From the NCBI GenBank assembly GCA_964424115.1, contig CAYRHN010000001.1, positions 372,001 to 436,000 of the forward strand: a stretch of 64,000 nucleotides of DNA, written 5' to 3'. Positions 50,259-58,492 of this stretch are shown here, piece by piece. Within the stretch, counting starts at the first letter, position 1; the number at the start of each line of letters is the position of its first letter. Position numbers and translations under genes: made by a program. The notes below the pieces were generated by a model. That model did not search any database. It was not told where the DNA came from and saw nothing but the letters and a program-made list of their open reading frames with translations. The DNA is from CAYRHN01 sp964424115 (GTDB taxonomy: Bacteria; Chloroflexota; Anaerolineae; Anaerolineales; Anaerolineaceae).

Positions 50259-51632
50259 CTATCCAAGATAATAGATGAAATTCACCAACGCATCGATCCC
50301 TTTTTGCCACGTTGGGATATGGAGGCGCTCGTTAGGAGAATGTACGTTATCGTCTGGCAAACCAAAACCTGTTAGAACTGAATCCACGCCCAGAATCTTT
50401 TGCATCTCTGAGACAATCGGAACCGATCCGCCTTCACGTTTGTAAACTGGCTTTTTGCCCCACGTTGTCGCAAGAGCTTTGTCCAGCGCTTTAGCAGCCG
50501 GTAAATCTATATTAGAAATCGCCGCAGGTCCGCCAGCCATGGGAATTAATTCCCAGGTAACGGTTTTGGGAACATTCATTTCCAGATACTGAACCAATTG
50601 TTGGCGCACTTCAGAAGGATCCTGATCCGGGACGAGACGCATGGATATTTTTGCCATTGCATAAGACGGGATAATGGTCTTTGATCCTTTGCCGGTGAAT
50701 CCTGAATATAATCCATTGACATCTAATGTTGGACGAGCGCCAATTCGTTCAATGTCGGTATAACCCTTTTCGCCATATAAGGCCGGGGCTCCGGTTTGGG
50801 CCAACAAAATTTCTTCTGTGATCGGCAATTTTGAAAGGCGCCTTTTTTCTTCTTTGTTTAGCTCTCGAACTTTAGAATAGAAATTCGGTAGTGTGACCCG
50901 TCCGTTCTTGTCATGCATTCCAGCAATAAGCTCCGTCAATACGATGGCGGGATTGTGAATTGTTCCACCGAATAAGCCGGAGTGTAAATCTTGGCGAGGA
51001 CCATTAATACGTAATTCAAAGTAGGCGAGGCCTCGTAATGAGTATACGATTGTGGGAACATCGGGAGCAATCATGCCGGCGTCTGGATTAAGGACAATAT
51101 CGCATGCAAGCAATGATTTGTGATCTTTGAGGAAATCCCCAAGGCTAGGGGATCCGATTTCTTCTTCGCCTTCAATCATAAACTTGATGTTTATAGGCAA
51201 TGGGCCTTGCTTTAACGCAGATTCCACTGCGCTCAGTGTCGCGATGATCTGCCCTTTCATGTCCGATGCTCCCCGGGCATATAAATATCCGTCTCGTATC
51301 TCCGCATTAAAAGGATCGCTCTTCCAAAGGTCTATTGGGTCGACGGGTTGAACATCATAATGGCCGTAGATTAAGACTGTAGGTGCGCCGGGCTGAGCCT
51401 GAATATGTTCTGCGTATACTATCGGGTGTTTGGCAGTTTCAAATAAGATTGTCTTTTCAAAACCGAGCTGGCTAATATAGTCTTTTACCCAATTGGCTGC
51501 TTTATACATATCCTGGGCATGGTTGGGATCGGTTGAAACAGAGGGAATCGATATGAACGAGGTAAGACGATCAATGAATTTCTGGCGATTTTGTGAGCTG
51601 TATTGAAGTGCCAGTTTCAATTTTTCAGTCAT
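50259..51632 (-). CDS. M20 family dipeptidase
   Basis: Zinc-dependent metallopeptidase of the M20 family (CNDP/PepV-like dipeptidases). Metal and catalytic motifs are IYGHYDVQP, RGASDMKGQ, EGEEEIGS, and DLHSGLFGG before the lid domain (about 190-310). It has 457 residues from ATG 51632, which has GGAG upstream; the frame opens at a GTG three codons earlier. It probably cleaves small peptides in the cytoplasm. Confidence 0.92.
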   Translation of the reverse strand: MTEKLKLALQYSSQNRQKFIDRLTSFISIPSVSTDPNHAQDMYKAANWVKDYISQLGFEKTILFETAKHPIVYAEHIQAQPGAPTVLIYGHYDVQPVDPIDLWKSDPFNAEIRDGYLYARGASDMKGQIIATLSAVESALKQGPLPINIKFMIEGEEEIGSPSLGDFLKDHKSLLACDIVLNPDAGMIAPDVPTIVYSLRGLAYFELRINGPRQDLHSGLFGGTIHNPAIVLTELIAGMHDKNGRVTLPNFYSKVRELNKEEKRRLSKLPITEEILLAQTGAPALYGEKGYTDIERIGARPTLDVNGLYSGFTGKGSKTIIPSYAMAKISMRLVPDQDPSEVRQQLVQYLEMNVPKTVTWELIPMAGGPAAISNIDLPAAKALDKALATTWGKKPVYKREGGSVPIVSEMQKILGVDSVLTGFGLPDDNVHSPNERLHIPTWQKGIDALVNFIYYLG

Positions 51633-51745
51633 TATAAACACTCCTAATTAATTTGATTTGATTATATTTCATTTTTGGATTTGTGCGTGGTAGAATAAAA
51701 TTCCTTCATGTATAATTTTAACATCATTCTTGTTCGGGAGGTTGT

Positions 51746-53086
51746 ATGATAATTCTTAATTCGAAAGTGATTACATGGACTGATCCGAACCAAATAATTG
51801 AGAACGCGGCGGTACTAATCCGGGGAGGTATCATCACCGAGATAGGTGGCACAGCCGAATTGAGGGAAAAATACCCGCTAGAGGAAAGATTGGATGCCGG
51901 CGGCCAGTATTTACTGCCTGGACAAATCTGTGCCCACACGCATTTCTACGGTGCTTTCTCGCGTGGAATGGCCATTCCAGGGTCTGCTCCCAAGGATTTT
52001 CCAGAGATTCTCGAAAAGCTTTGGTGGCCTTTGGATAAATCATTGACCAGAGAGGATGTAAGGGACTCGGCTCTTGTATGTGTCATTGACGCTATCCGTC
52101 ACGGAACGACCACATTAATTGACCATCACGCATCTCCCAATGCTATTGACGGCTCTCTGGACGAGATAGCCGAGGTTGTAACATCTGGTGGGGTGAGGGC
52201 AGCCTTGTGTTACGAGGTGACTGATCGAAATGGCAACGAAGGGGCTCTTGCCGGGATAAAAGAAAACGCTCGTTTCATCAATAGATTGAAAACGAATTCC
52301 AGCCCTTTATTAGGCGCCAAGTTTGGGTTGCATGCATCTTTGACGTTGTCTGAGGGGACTCTTGAAAAGGCTCGTGAAGCGTGCCCGGACCAAATAGGAT
52401 TTCATATTCATGTCGCAGAACACCCGGTCGATGAGTATGACAGTATTAATAAGTACGGCTCAAGAGTCGTAGATCGTTTGCAGAGGCGCGGAATTCTAGG
52501 TCCTGAAACTATTGTTGTTCATGGTGTTCATGTTGATGCAAAAGAGATCGAAATTTTAAAGGATACAAAAACCTGGGTTTCGCATCAACCGCGATCTAAT
52601 ATGAATAATGCTGTCGGTCTACCTATGGTTGAATCTATAATGCGAGCAGGAGTTAGGGTATGCTTAGGCAATGATGGCTTTTCGAATGCAATGTGGGAAG
52701 AATGGAAAGCTGCTTATTTTTCCCACAAATTATACGGGCGTGATCCAAGAATAATGCCCGCAGATAAAATTGCACAAATGGCAATATATAATAATGCCAG
52801 CCTGGCCGAAGGCATATTCAAAGCGAATGGATTGGGAAAAATAGAAATTGGGGCACCCGCAGATTTAATCCTGGTAAATTACCAACCCTTTACTCCTCTG
52901 CATACTGGAAATTTACCGTGGCATATTATCTTTGGCTTCCATGAAAGCATGATAACAATGACCATGGTGGCGGGTGAAGTCTTAATGTTAAACAGACAGT
53001 TAACTAAACTAGACGAAGAGAAAATTGCCTCGCGGATTCGGCAAAGAATTCCATCTGTATGGCAACGATATCAGCGTGAATTTTAA
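51746..53086 (+). CDS. ssnA: SsnA-like amidohydrolase family protein
   Basis: Cytosine deaminase/atrazine chlorohydrolase-type amidohydrolase. The metal motif is H64-T-H66 (CAHTHFYG), followed by HIHVAEH, VVHGVH and LGNDGF with the catalytic aspartate. The 446 residues and overall pattern fit SsnA, an amidohydrolase of unknown substrate often encoded with molybdenum hydroxylases, as it is here. GGGAGG stands 5 nt before the ATG and TATAAT lies at 51711-51716. It opens the plus-strand F420/Mo cluster. Confidence 0.82.
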   Translation: MIILNSKVITWTDPNQIIENAAVLIRGGIITEIGGTAELREKYPLEERLDAGGQYLLPGQICAHTHFYGAFSRGMAIPGSAPKDFPEILEKLWWPLDKSLTREDVRDSALVCVIDAIRHGTTTLIDHHASPNAIDGSLDEIAEVVTSGGVRAALCYEVTDRNGNEGALAGIKENARFINRLKTNSSPLLGAKFGLHASLTLSEGTLEKAREACPDQIGFHIHVAEHPVDEYDSINKYGSRVVDRLQRRGILGPETIVVHGVHVDAKEIEILKDTKTWVSHQPRSNMNNAVGLPMVESIMRAGVRVCLGNDGFSNAMWEEWKAAYFSHKLYGRDPRIMPADKIAQMAIYNNASLAEGIFKANGLGKIEIGAPADLILVNYQPFTPLHTGNLPWHIIFGFHESMITMTMVAGEVLMLNRQLTKLDEEKIASRIRQRIPSVWQRYQREF

Positions 53087-53097
53087 GGAGGTGTGAA

Positions 53098-53790
53098 ATG
53101 ATGAATAGTCCAATCAAACAAGGGATGAAAATTGCAATCATTGGAGGAACGGGCAAGGAAGGAAAGGGATTGGCATATCGATGGGCGAAGGCCGGCCATC
53201 AAATATTTGTAGGATCGAGGCAATTGGAAAAAGCGCAATTGGCTGCGAATGAGATAATGGAACTCTTAGGTGTAGGTAATTACTCGATTTCAGGTTTGGG
53301 TAACTTGGAGGCAGCCCAGCTCTGCGATTTGGCCGTTCTAACAGTCCCTTTCAACGTACATATTCCTATGTTAGAGAGCCTCAGATCATCATTACACGGG
53401 AAGATATTAATTGATGTAACTGTTCCATTGGTTCCGCCAAAAATAACTCGCGTGCAGATGCCATCTGCTGGAAGCGCTGCGCAGGAAGCACAAAACGTGT
53501 TAGGATCAGAAGTTCGCGTAGTCTCAGCTTTCCAAAACATATCATACGAAAATCTTTTACATGAAGAAGACGTGGAATGCGACGTTTTGGTGTGCGGAGG
53601 GGATAAGGAAGCTCGCGAACTGGTTCTTGGTCTGGTGGCAGATGCAGGACTTGTGGGATGGAATGCTGGGCCAATAGAGAATTCAGTCGTTGCGGAAGGT
53701 CTAACATCGATATTGATTGGGCTAAACAAACAATATGGGGTTCAGGCATCTGGAATTCGATTGACGGGTCTGCCAAGTCGTCAGGCATAA
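53098..53790 (+). CDS. npdG: F420H2:NADP oxidoreductase (NpdG)
   Basis: Moves hydride between reduced F420 and NADP. The Rossmann start MKIAIIGGTGKEGKG is typical of this family (a NADP loop with GTGKEG). It is 230 residues long, the normal size, and continues with FVGSR, PFNVHIPML and the C-terminal AEGLTSILIGLNK. AAGGAGG precedes the ATG. Its place directly before cofE supports the assignment. Confidence 0.9.
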   Translation: MMNSPIKQGMKIAIIGGTGKEGKGLAYRWAKAGHQIFVGSRQLEKAQLAANEIMELLGVGNYSISGLGNLEAAQLCDLAVLTVPFNVHIPMLESLRSSLHGKILIDVTVPLVPPKITRVQMPSAGSAAQEAQNVLGSEVRVVSAFQNISYENLLHEEDVECDVLVCGGDKEARELVLGLVADAGLVGWNAGPIENSVVAEGLTSILIGLNKQYGVQASGIRLTGLPSRQA

Positions 53791-53795
53791 CAACC

Positions 53796-54566
53796 ATGCG
53801 GCCATTGGTTCTAACACCATTGATTGAAATACCAATTGTAAATCCCGGCGATGATGTCGCCGGAATGATTATCCATTCTCTGCAGAAGACTGACATAAAA
53901 ATCGTGAATGATGATATTCTTGTGGTTGCGCAGAAGATTGTATCCAAGGCTGAAGGTCGTTTCGTCGACTTAAGAACAGTAGAACCATCCTCTCAAGCTT
54001 TGGGCCTTGCAGAAAAGACTGGGAAAGATCCTCGTCTCATTGAACTTGTTTTGGAAGAAAGCAATTGCGTTTTGCGGACCAGAAAAGATTTGATCATAGT
54101 AGAACACAGAAATGGTTTTGTGTGTGCTAACGCGGGGATAGATCATTCGAATGTTCAATCTTTTGGAGGTAATGCTGAAGAATGGGTATTGCTATTACCC
54201 AAAGATGCCAATCGCTCCGCCGATTTAATTCGTAAGAAACTCGAAGAACATTACGGGTGCAAGCTTGGCGTATTAATTATCGATTCTCACGGAAGAGCAT
54301 GGCGGATGGGCACGGTTGGCGTTTCAATTGGTTTTTCGGGAATTCCCGGGATCGTTGATTTGCGCGGCCAACAGGATTTATTTGGGTATATTTTACACGC
54401 CACCTTTGTGGCAGCCGCAGACGAGTTGGCTGCCGCAGCCTCACTAATTATGGGACAGGCAAACGAAAGGGTCCCCGTTATTCATGTTAGAGGGTTCCCT
54501 TATCCATTACGTGAAGGTAATCTGGCGGAGTTGATTCGTCCGATTGAGTTGGATATGTTCCGGTGA
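53796..54566 (+). CDS. cofE: Coenzyme F420-0:L-glutamate ligase (CofE)
   Basis: GTP-dependent enzyme that adds gamma-linked glutamates to F420-0. Family features are VVAQKIVSKAEG, VCANAGIDHSNV, IIDSHGRAWRMG, GVSIGFSG and DLRGQQDLFGY. It is 256 residues long and is the ligase domain alone, like archaeal CofE and unlike the two-domain FbiB of actinobacteria. Its ATG at 53796 is 5 nt after the npdG stop; no strong Shine-Dalgarno is seen. The longer frame from 53658 lies inside npdG and is rejected. Confidence 0.93.
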   Translation: MRPLVLTPLIEIPIVNPGDDVAGMIIHSLQKTDIKIVNDDILVVAQKIVSKAEGRFVDLRTVEPSSQALGLAEKTGKDPRLIELVLEESNCVLRTRKDLIIVEHRNGFVCANAGIDHSNVQSFGGNAEEWVLLLPKDANRSADLIRKKLEEHYGCKLGVLIIDSHGRAWRMGTVGVSIGFSGIPGIVDLRGQQDLFGYILHATFVAAADELAAAASLIMGQANERVPVIHVRGFPYPLREGNLAELIRPIELDMFR

Positions 54567-54570
54567 AGAT

Positions 54571-55104
54571 ATGTATGCAATCGCTTCGTTGTTGGACACA
54601 ACCTCTGATAGGCAAACCAGGGAACTATGGCAATTATTATGGGGGGATTGCGGACTACAAGGTATATTAGAAACGCCTACTCCTCACTTAACATGGCATG
54701 TGGCCGATTCATATCAGCCGGATGCAGTACAAATATTAGGGCAGTTGTCGCAGTCCGTTTCCCCATTTCGGATGCGGATTGCCGGATTGGGAATTTTCTC
54801 GGGCGAGGTCCCGGTGCTACATCTCTCAGTTGTGAAAACACAGGAGATCATTTCTCTTCATAAAATATTAATTGCCTTGATTTCACCCCTGGCGGTTAAC
54901 GGGAGTTTGTATTATTTGCCCGAGAGATGGATGCCCCATATTACATTGGCGTATCGAGACACAACTCCCGAAAATATGATGTGCGCACTGGAGAGGTTGG
55001 CTTTCAGAACTCTCGAAGCCGAAGTGCTTATTGATAATTTTGCTTTAATATTCTCTTCGGGAGCGGAAAATGGCATCCTGAAGAAGTTTGCTTTGTCCAG
55101 ATAG
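54571..55104 (+). CDS. 2H phosphoesterase superfamily protein (2'-5' RNA ligase-like)
   Basis: A 177-residue protein with the two signature H-x-T motifs of the 2H superfamily: TPHLTWHV (about residue 36) and MPHITLAYRD (about residue 128). Family members open cyclic phosphodiesters or ligate RNA ends. It begins 4 nt after cofE and ends 15 nt before cofD, inside the F420 operon. That placement suggests a role in F420 metabolism or repair, which is inference. A TTG start at 54544 overlapping cofE is possible but less likely. Confidence 0.8.
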   Translation: MYAIASLLDTTSDRQTRELWQLLWGDCGLQGILETPTPHLTWHVADSYQPDAVQILGQLSQSVSPFRMRIAGLGIFSGEVPVLHLSVVKTQEIISLHKILIALISPLAVNGSLYYLPERWMPHITLAYRDTTPENMMCALERLAFRTLEAEVLIDNFALIFSSGAENGILKKFALSR

Positions 55105-55119
55105 AAGGAGACTGACGTT

Positions 55120-56052
55120 GTGAAAATTGCGGCCCTGGCAGGAGGTGTTGGTGGAGCAAAACTTATAGACGGCTTATCAAGGGTGTTACCGAAAGGTTGC
55201 TTGACGGCTATTGTTAATGTGGGGGATGATTTTGAATTCTTCGGCCTCAAAATTTGTCCAGATCTTGACACCGTCATATACACACTTGCCAATAAAGAAA
55301 ACACCAAGACCGGGTGGGGGAGGGCGAATGACACCTGGCATGCACTAGAGGTGATTCGCGATTTGGGGGGAACTACCTGGTTCCAGTTGGGAGATGCAGA
55401 CTTGGGCCTGCATTTAGAACGAACCAGGTTAATAAGATCTGGAACAACATTGAATGAGTTTTGCGACTTGTTATGTAAGAAGTGGAACATTGCACAGCAT
55501 GTTTGTCCAGCTACTAATGATCTATTACAGACGATCGTTCACACTTTTAAACAGGGGGACCTCCCTTTCCAGGAGTATTTTGTGAAAGAAAGATTTGAGC
55601 CGCAAGTATCGGGTTTTTCGTTTTCTGGGGCCGATACAGCATTGCCGGCGCCCGGGGTCTTGGAGAGTTTAACAGAAGCGGATTATGTGATTATTTGTCC
55701 TTCCAATCCGTGGGTCAGTATTGATCCAATCCTGGCAATTCACGGAATTCGAGAAGTGTTATTTAGCAAGAAGGTCATTGCGGTATCGCCGATTGTTGGG
55801 GGGCATGCAATAAAAGGACCGGCAGCCAAGATTTTTAATGAATTGGGCATTGATGCTTCAGCATACGCTGTAGCCGAGCATTATAAGGATATCATTGACA
55901 TGTTAGTAGTTGACGAGGCGGATGCCGGGCTGATTGATAAGATCGCGGAGCTTGGGATTGTTCCGGTGTTATTGAAGTCAATCATGACCGATAAAAAAGA
56001 TCGGGAACGTTTTGCCTCAGAAATAATCCAAATATGCAATACTTATCATTAA
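55120..56052 (+). CDS. cofD: 2-phospho-L-lactate transferase (CofD)
   Basis: Transfers the phospholactyl (or phosphoenolpyruvyl) group to FO to form F420-0 or its dehydro form. Features are LAGGVGGAKLIDGL at the start, IVNVGDDFEFFGL, CPDLDTVIYTLA, CPSNPWVSI and VSPIVGGHAIKGPAAK. The 310-residue length fits. The start codon is GTG with GAAGGAG upstream. It overlaps cofC by 19 bp. Confidence 0.95.
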   Translation: MKIAALAGGVGGAKLIDGLSRVLPKGCLTAIVNVGDDFEFFGLKICPDLDTVIYTLANKENTKTGWGRANDTWHALEVIRDLGGTTWFQLGDADLGLHLERTRLIRSGTTLNEFCDLLCKKWNIAQHVCPATNDLLQTIVHTFKQGDLPFQEYFVKERFEPQVSGFSFSGADTALPAPGVLESLTEADYVIICPSNPWVSIDPILAIHGIREVLFSKKVIAVSPIVGGHAIKGPAAKIFNELGIDASAYAVAEHYKDIIDMLVVDEADAGLIDKIAELGIVPVLLKSIMTDKKDRERFASEIIQICNTYH

Positions 56053-56672
56053 TAAATCAAACCGTATGGATCATTATTCCGGTTAAGCCGCTACGGCTCG
56101 GAAAATCCAGGCTGATGAAGGTGCTCACTCCCGACCAGCGAAAAAATATTAATACTAAAATGCTGGAACACACTTTGGGCGAATGCAGTAACCTTCATAA
56201 GGTTGCTACTTTGGCTGTGATTAGTCTGGATGAGCAGGTTCTGTCAATTGCGGAGAGGTATAAAGCCGTGACCATCCAGGAAAGTTCACGTTCGGGGCTC
56301 AATGCGGCAGCAAAAACAGCGACAGAAATTGCTCTCGCAAACGACGCAAGGGGTGTTTTGATATTGCCGGCAGATTTGCCACTGTTGAAGTCCAACCATT
56401 TGCTTGCATTATTTGAGGAATCAACTTACGAAAAACAAATGATAATAACGCCGGATTCTAAGGAATATGGGACAAATGCAATGTTGCTCTTTCCGCCAGG
56501 AATGGTAGAATATTGTTATGGTCCGAATTCCTTTTCATTACATACCAGACAAGCCCTTGAGAAAGGAATGAGCCTGATCATTCATCGCAACCCGTGCCTC
56601 GAATTTGATCTTGATCTACCCGAAGATTTGATTGCGCTTCGAGATCGACTGGGCAAGGATATTTTAGAATAA
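56034..56672 (+). CDS. cofC: 2-phospho-L-lactate (or PEP) guanylyltransferase CofC
   Basis: Activates phospholactate or phosphoenolpyruvate with GTP to feed CofD. The nucleotidyltransferase start IIPVKPLRLGKSRL, the acceptor motif ILPADLPLL and the C-terminal DLDLPEDL match the family. It has 212 residues. The ATG lies inside the last codons of cofD, consistent with translational coupling. The substrate, phospholactate or PEP as in mycobacterial FbiD, cannot be told. Confidence 0.93.
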   Translation: MQYLSLINQTVWIIIPVKPLRLGKSRLMKVLTPDQRKNINTKMLEHTLGECSNLHKVATLAVISLDEQVLSIAERYKAVTIQESSRSGLNAAAKTATEIALANDARGVLILPADLPLLKSNHLLALFEESTYEKQMIITPDSKEYGTNAMLLFPPGMVEYCYGPNSFSLHTRQALEKGMSLIIHRNPCLEFDLDLPEDLIALRDRLGKDILE

Positions 56673-56686
56673 TCTAAGGAGATGCC

Positions 56687-57685
56687 ATGAAACAACGAGT
56701 CGCTCTATATCTTCAAGACGCTCATGATTTACGCGATGGTTTGGAATATGCGCGATATGCCGAGCAAAAAGGGTTTGAAGCTGTGTGGCAGGCTGAAAGC
56801 CGCCTTGTCAGAGACGCCATTGTCCCAATGGCTGCATATGCTGCAGTTACAGAGAAGTTGAAAGTTGGATCAGGGGTTATTAACAACTGGACGAGGAATA
56901 TTGGTCTGCTTGCAGCCACGTATCTGACCCTTGATGATCTGGCCCCCGATCGAATTCTTTGTGGTATTGGAGCCTGGTGGGATCCATTAGCTAGAAATGT
57001 GGGCATTGACCGGAGGAAGCCACTGTTGGCGATGAAGGAAACTGTGATAACAATGCGGCGATTGTTGAATATGGAACGGGTCACATTCCACGGAGAATTT
57101 GTTCATGTAGATGGCATTGAGTTGGATGTCGTTCATGGTAGGCGCGAGCCCCGGAATGTTCCCATTTATATAGGCGCAACTGGCGATCAAATGATGGAAA
57201 TGACCGGCGAGATTGCTGATGGAGCGCTCTTGAATTATTGTGTTCCTCCCGAATATAATCTTAAGGCGATCGAACAATTGGAAAAAGGGGCAAAAAAGGC
57301 CGGGCGCGCAATTGAGGATATTGATCGGCCTCAATTAATTGTTTGTTCAGTAGATAAAGACCATGATCGGGCGATCGATTTTACTAGGGGTTTATTAACC
57401 CAATATCTGGCACAACAGCCACATATTGCGAAAGCATCAGGTGTTTCCGAGGATGTTGTAAGAGAAATCCAGGGCATCTTGGGGTGGCCCGCCACAAAAG
57501 AGCAAATCAACCAAGCAAAGCACCTTGTTCCTGAAGATTTGATATTACGGATCACCGCTTCCGGCACTCCGGACGAAGCTCGTGCAAAGGTAGCAGAATA
57601 TATCAAGAACGGATGCACATGCCCAGTATTGTACCCGGTTGGTGGCGACTACAGATTGTTAATTGACGCATTTGCTCAGTCTTAA
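56687..57685 (+). CDS. F420-dependent luciferase-like monooxygenase-family oxidoreductase
   Basis: Flavin/F420 TIM-barrel oxidoreductase, similar to methylene-tetrahydromethanopterin reductase and other F420 enzymes. Features are YAEQKGFEAVWQAESR, GSGVINNWTRN, RILCGIGAWWDP and PIYIGATGDQMMEMTGEIADG. It has 332 residues. Its position directly after cofC strongly suggests F420 rather than FMN as cofactor. The substrate is unknown. AAGGAG precedes the ATG. Confidence 0.87.
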   Translation: MKQRVALYLQDAHDLRDGLEYARYAEQKGFEAVWQAESRLVRDAIVPMAAYAAVTEKLKVGSGVINNWTRNIGLLAATYLTLDDLAPDRILCGIGAWWDPLARNVGIDRRKPLLAMKETVITMRRLLNMERVTFHGEFVHVDGIELDVVHGRREPRNVPIYIGATGDQMMEMTGEIADGALLNYCVPPEYNLKAIEQLEKGAKKAGRAIEDIDRPQLIVCSVDKDHDRAIDFTRGLLTQYLAQQPHIAKASGVSEDVVREIQGILGWPATKEQINQAKHLVPEDLILRITASGTPDEARAKVAEYIKNGCTCPVLYPVGGDYRLLIDAFAQS

Positions 57686-57742
57686 TTTATACATTGCGCG
57701 TAGTCATCACATCGATTGTGAATTGGCCCAAAAGAGGAAATT

Positions 57743-58492
57743 ATGATACTTGAATATTTTAGACCGAAAACCATTACTGAGGCTCAGGAGCTTCTATCAA
57801 GAAAAGATATTTCGGTTCGGCCGCTGGGAGGGGGAGGGCGTATCACACATGCCCAGAATAGCGATTTCTCGGTAGTTGATTTACAGTTGCTTGGACTCGA
57901 TTATATTCGAAACAAGGCCGAAGAAATTATCGTAGGTGCTACTACTACTCTTAACGCCCTACTAACATCAGGAGACTTTGAGGAAGATTTCAGGAACGCG
58001 ATCAAACATAGCGCTTCGAATAATCTCCGTAATACTGCCACAATTGCGGGGGCTATTGTTTCAGGATCTGGAAATTCGCCAATTCTTACTGCTTTGCTGG
58101 CTCTGGACGCCGACATGATATGGTTGCCAGAGGATAAATCAATAGCAATTGGAAATTGGATAACTGGTGTAACGGACCCCGCTGGAGTTTTGATTAAAGA
58201 ATTCACGTGGAGCAAAAAAGCCATTTTTGGTTATGACAGCGTAGGCAGAAGTCCTACGGATAGCCCATTTTTGTGTGTTGGCGTATCGCGTTGGTCCTCG
58301 GGGAGAACTAGAATAGCGCTAGGCAGCGATCAACTGCCCAAGCCGGTATTAGTCATCGACGGAGAGCTAGGCGATCAATATGAATTGGCCGTTAAAAATG
58401 CGTGTAGCCAATTCATTAACGAAAACTACATATCAACACTTGCTATTACTACAATAAAAAGAATCCTGAAAAAAGGGCAAATAGCAAAATGA
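57743..58492 (+). CDS. FAD-binding subunit of a molybdenum hydroxylase
   Basis: CoxM/XdhB-type FAD subunit that passes electrons from the Fe-S clusters to an acceptor. The two FAD loops appear as RPLGGGGRI and NTATIAGAIVS, a variation on AGGTDL and TIGGN. At 249 residues it is shorter than most family members. A second, different FAD subunit begins at 63592. Its stop overlaps the large-subunit start as ATGA, so the two are co-translated. Confidence 0.87.
   Translation: MILEYFRPKTITEAQELLSRKDISVRPLGGGGRITHAQNSDFSVVDLQLLGLDYIRNKAEEIIVGATTTLNALLTSGDFEEDFRNAIKHSASNNLRNTATIAGAIVSGSGNSPILTALLALDADMIWLPEDKSIAIGNWITGVTDPAGVLIKEFTWSKKAIFGYDSVGRSPTDSPFLCVGVSRWSSGRTRIALGSDQLPKPVLVIDGELGDQYELAVKNACSQFINENYISTLAITTIKRILKKGQIAK

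Noticed and set aside
51711..51716. TATAAT upstream of ssnA as a full promoter
   Set aside because: The hexamer is perfect but no -35 match or TGn extension is present at proper spacing, so it is mentioned only as a possible -10.
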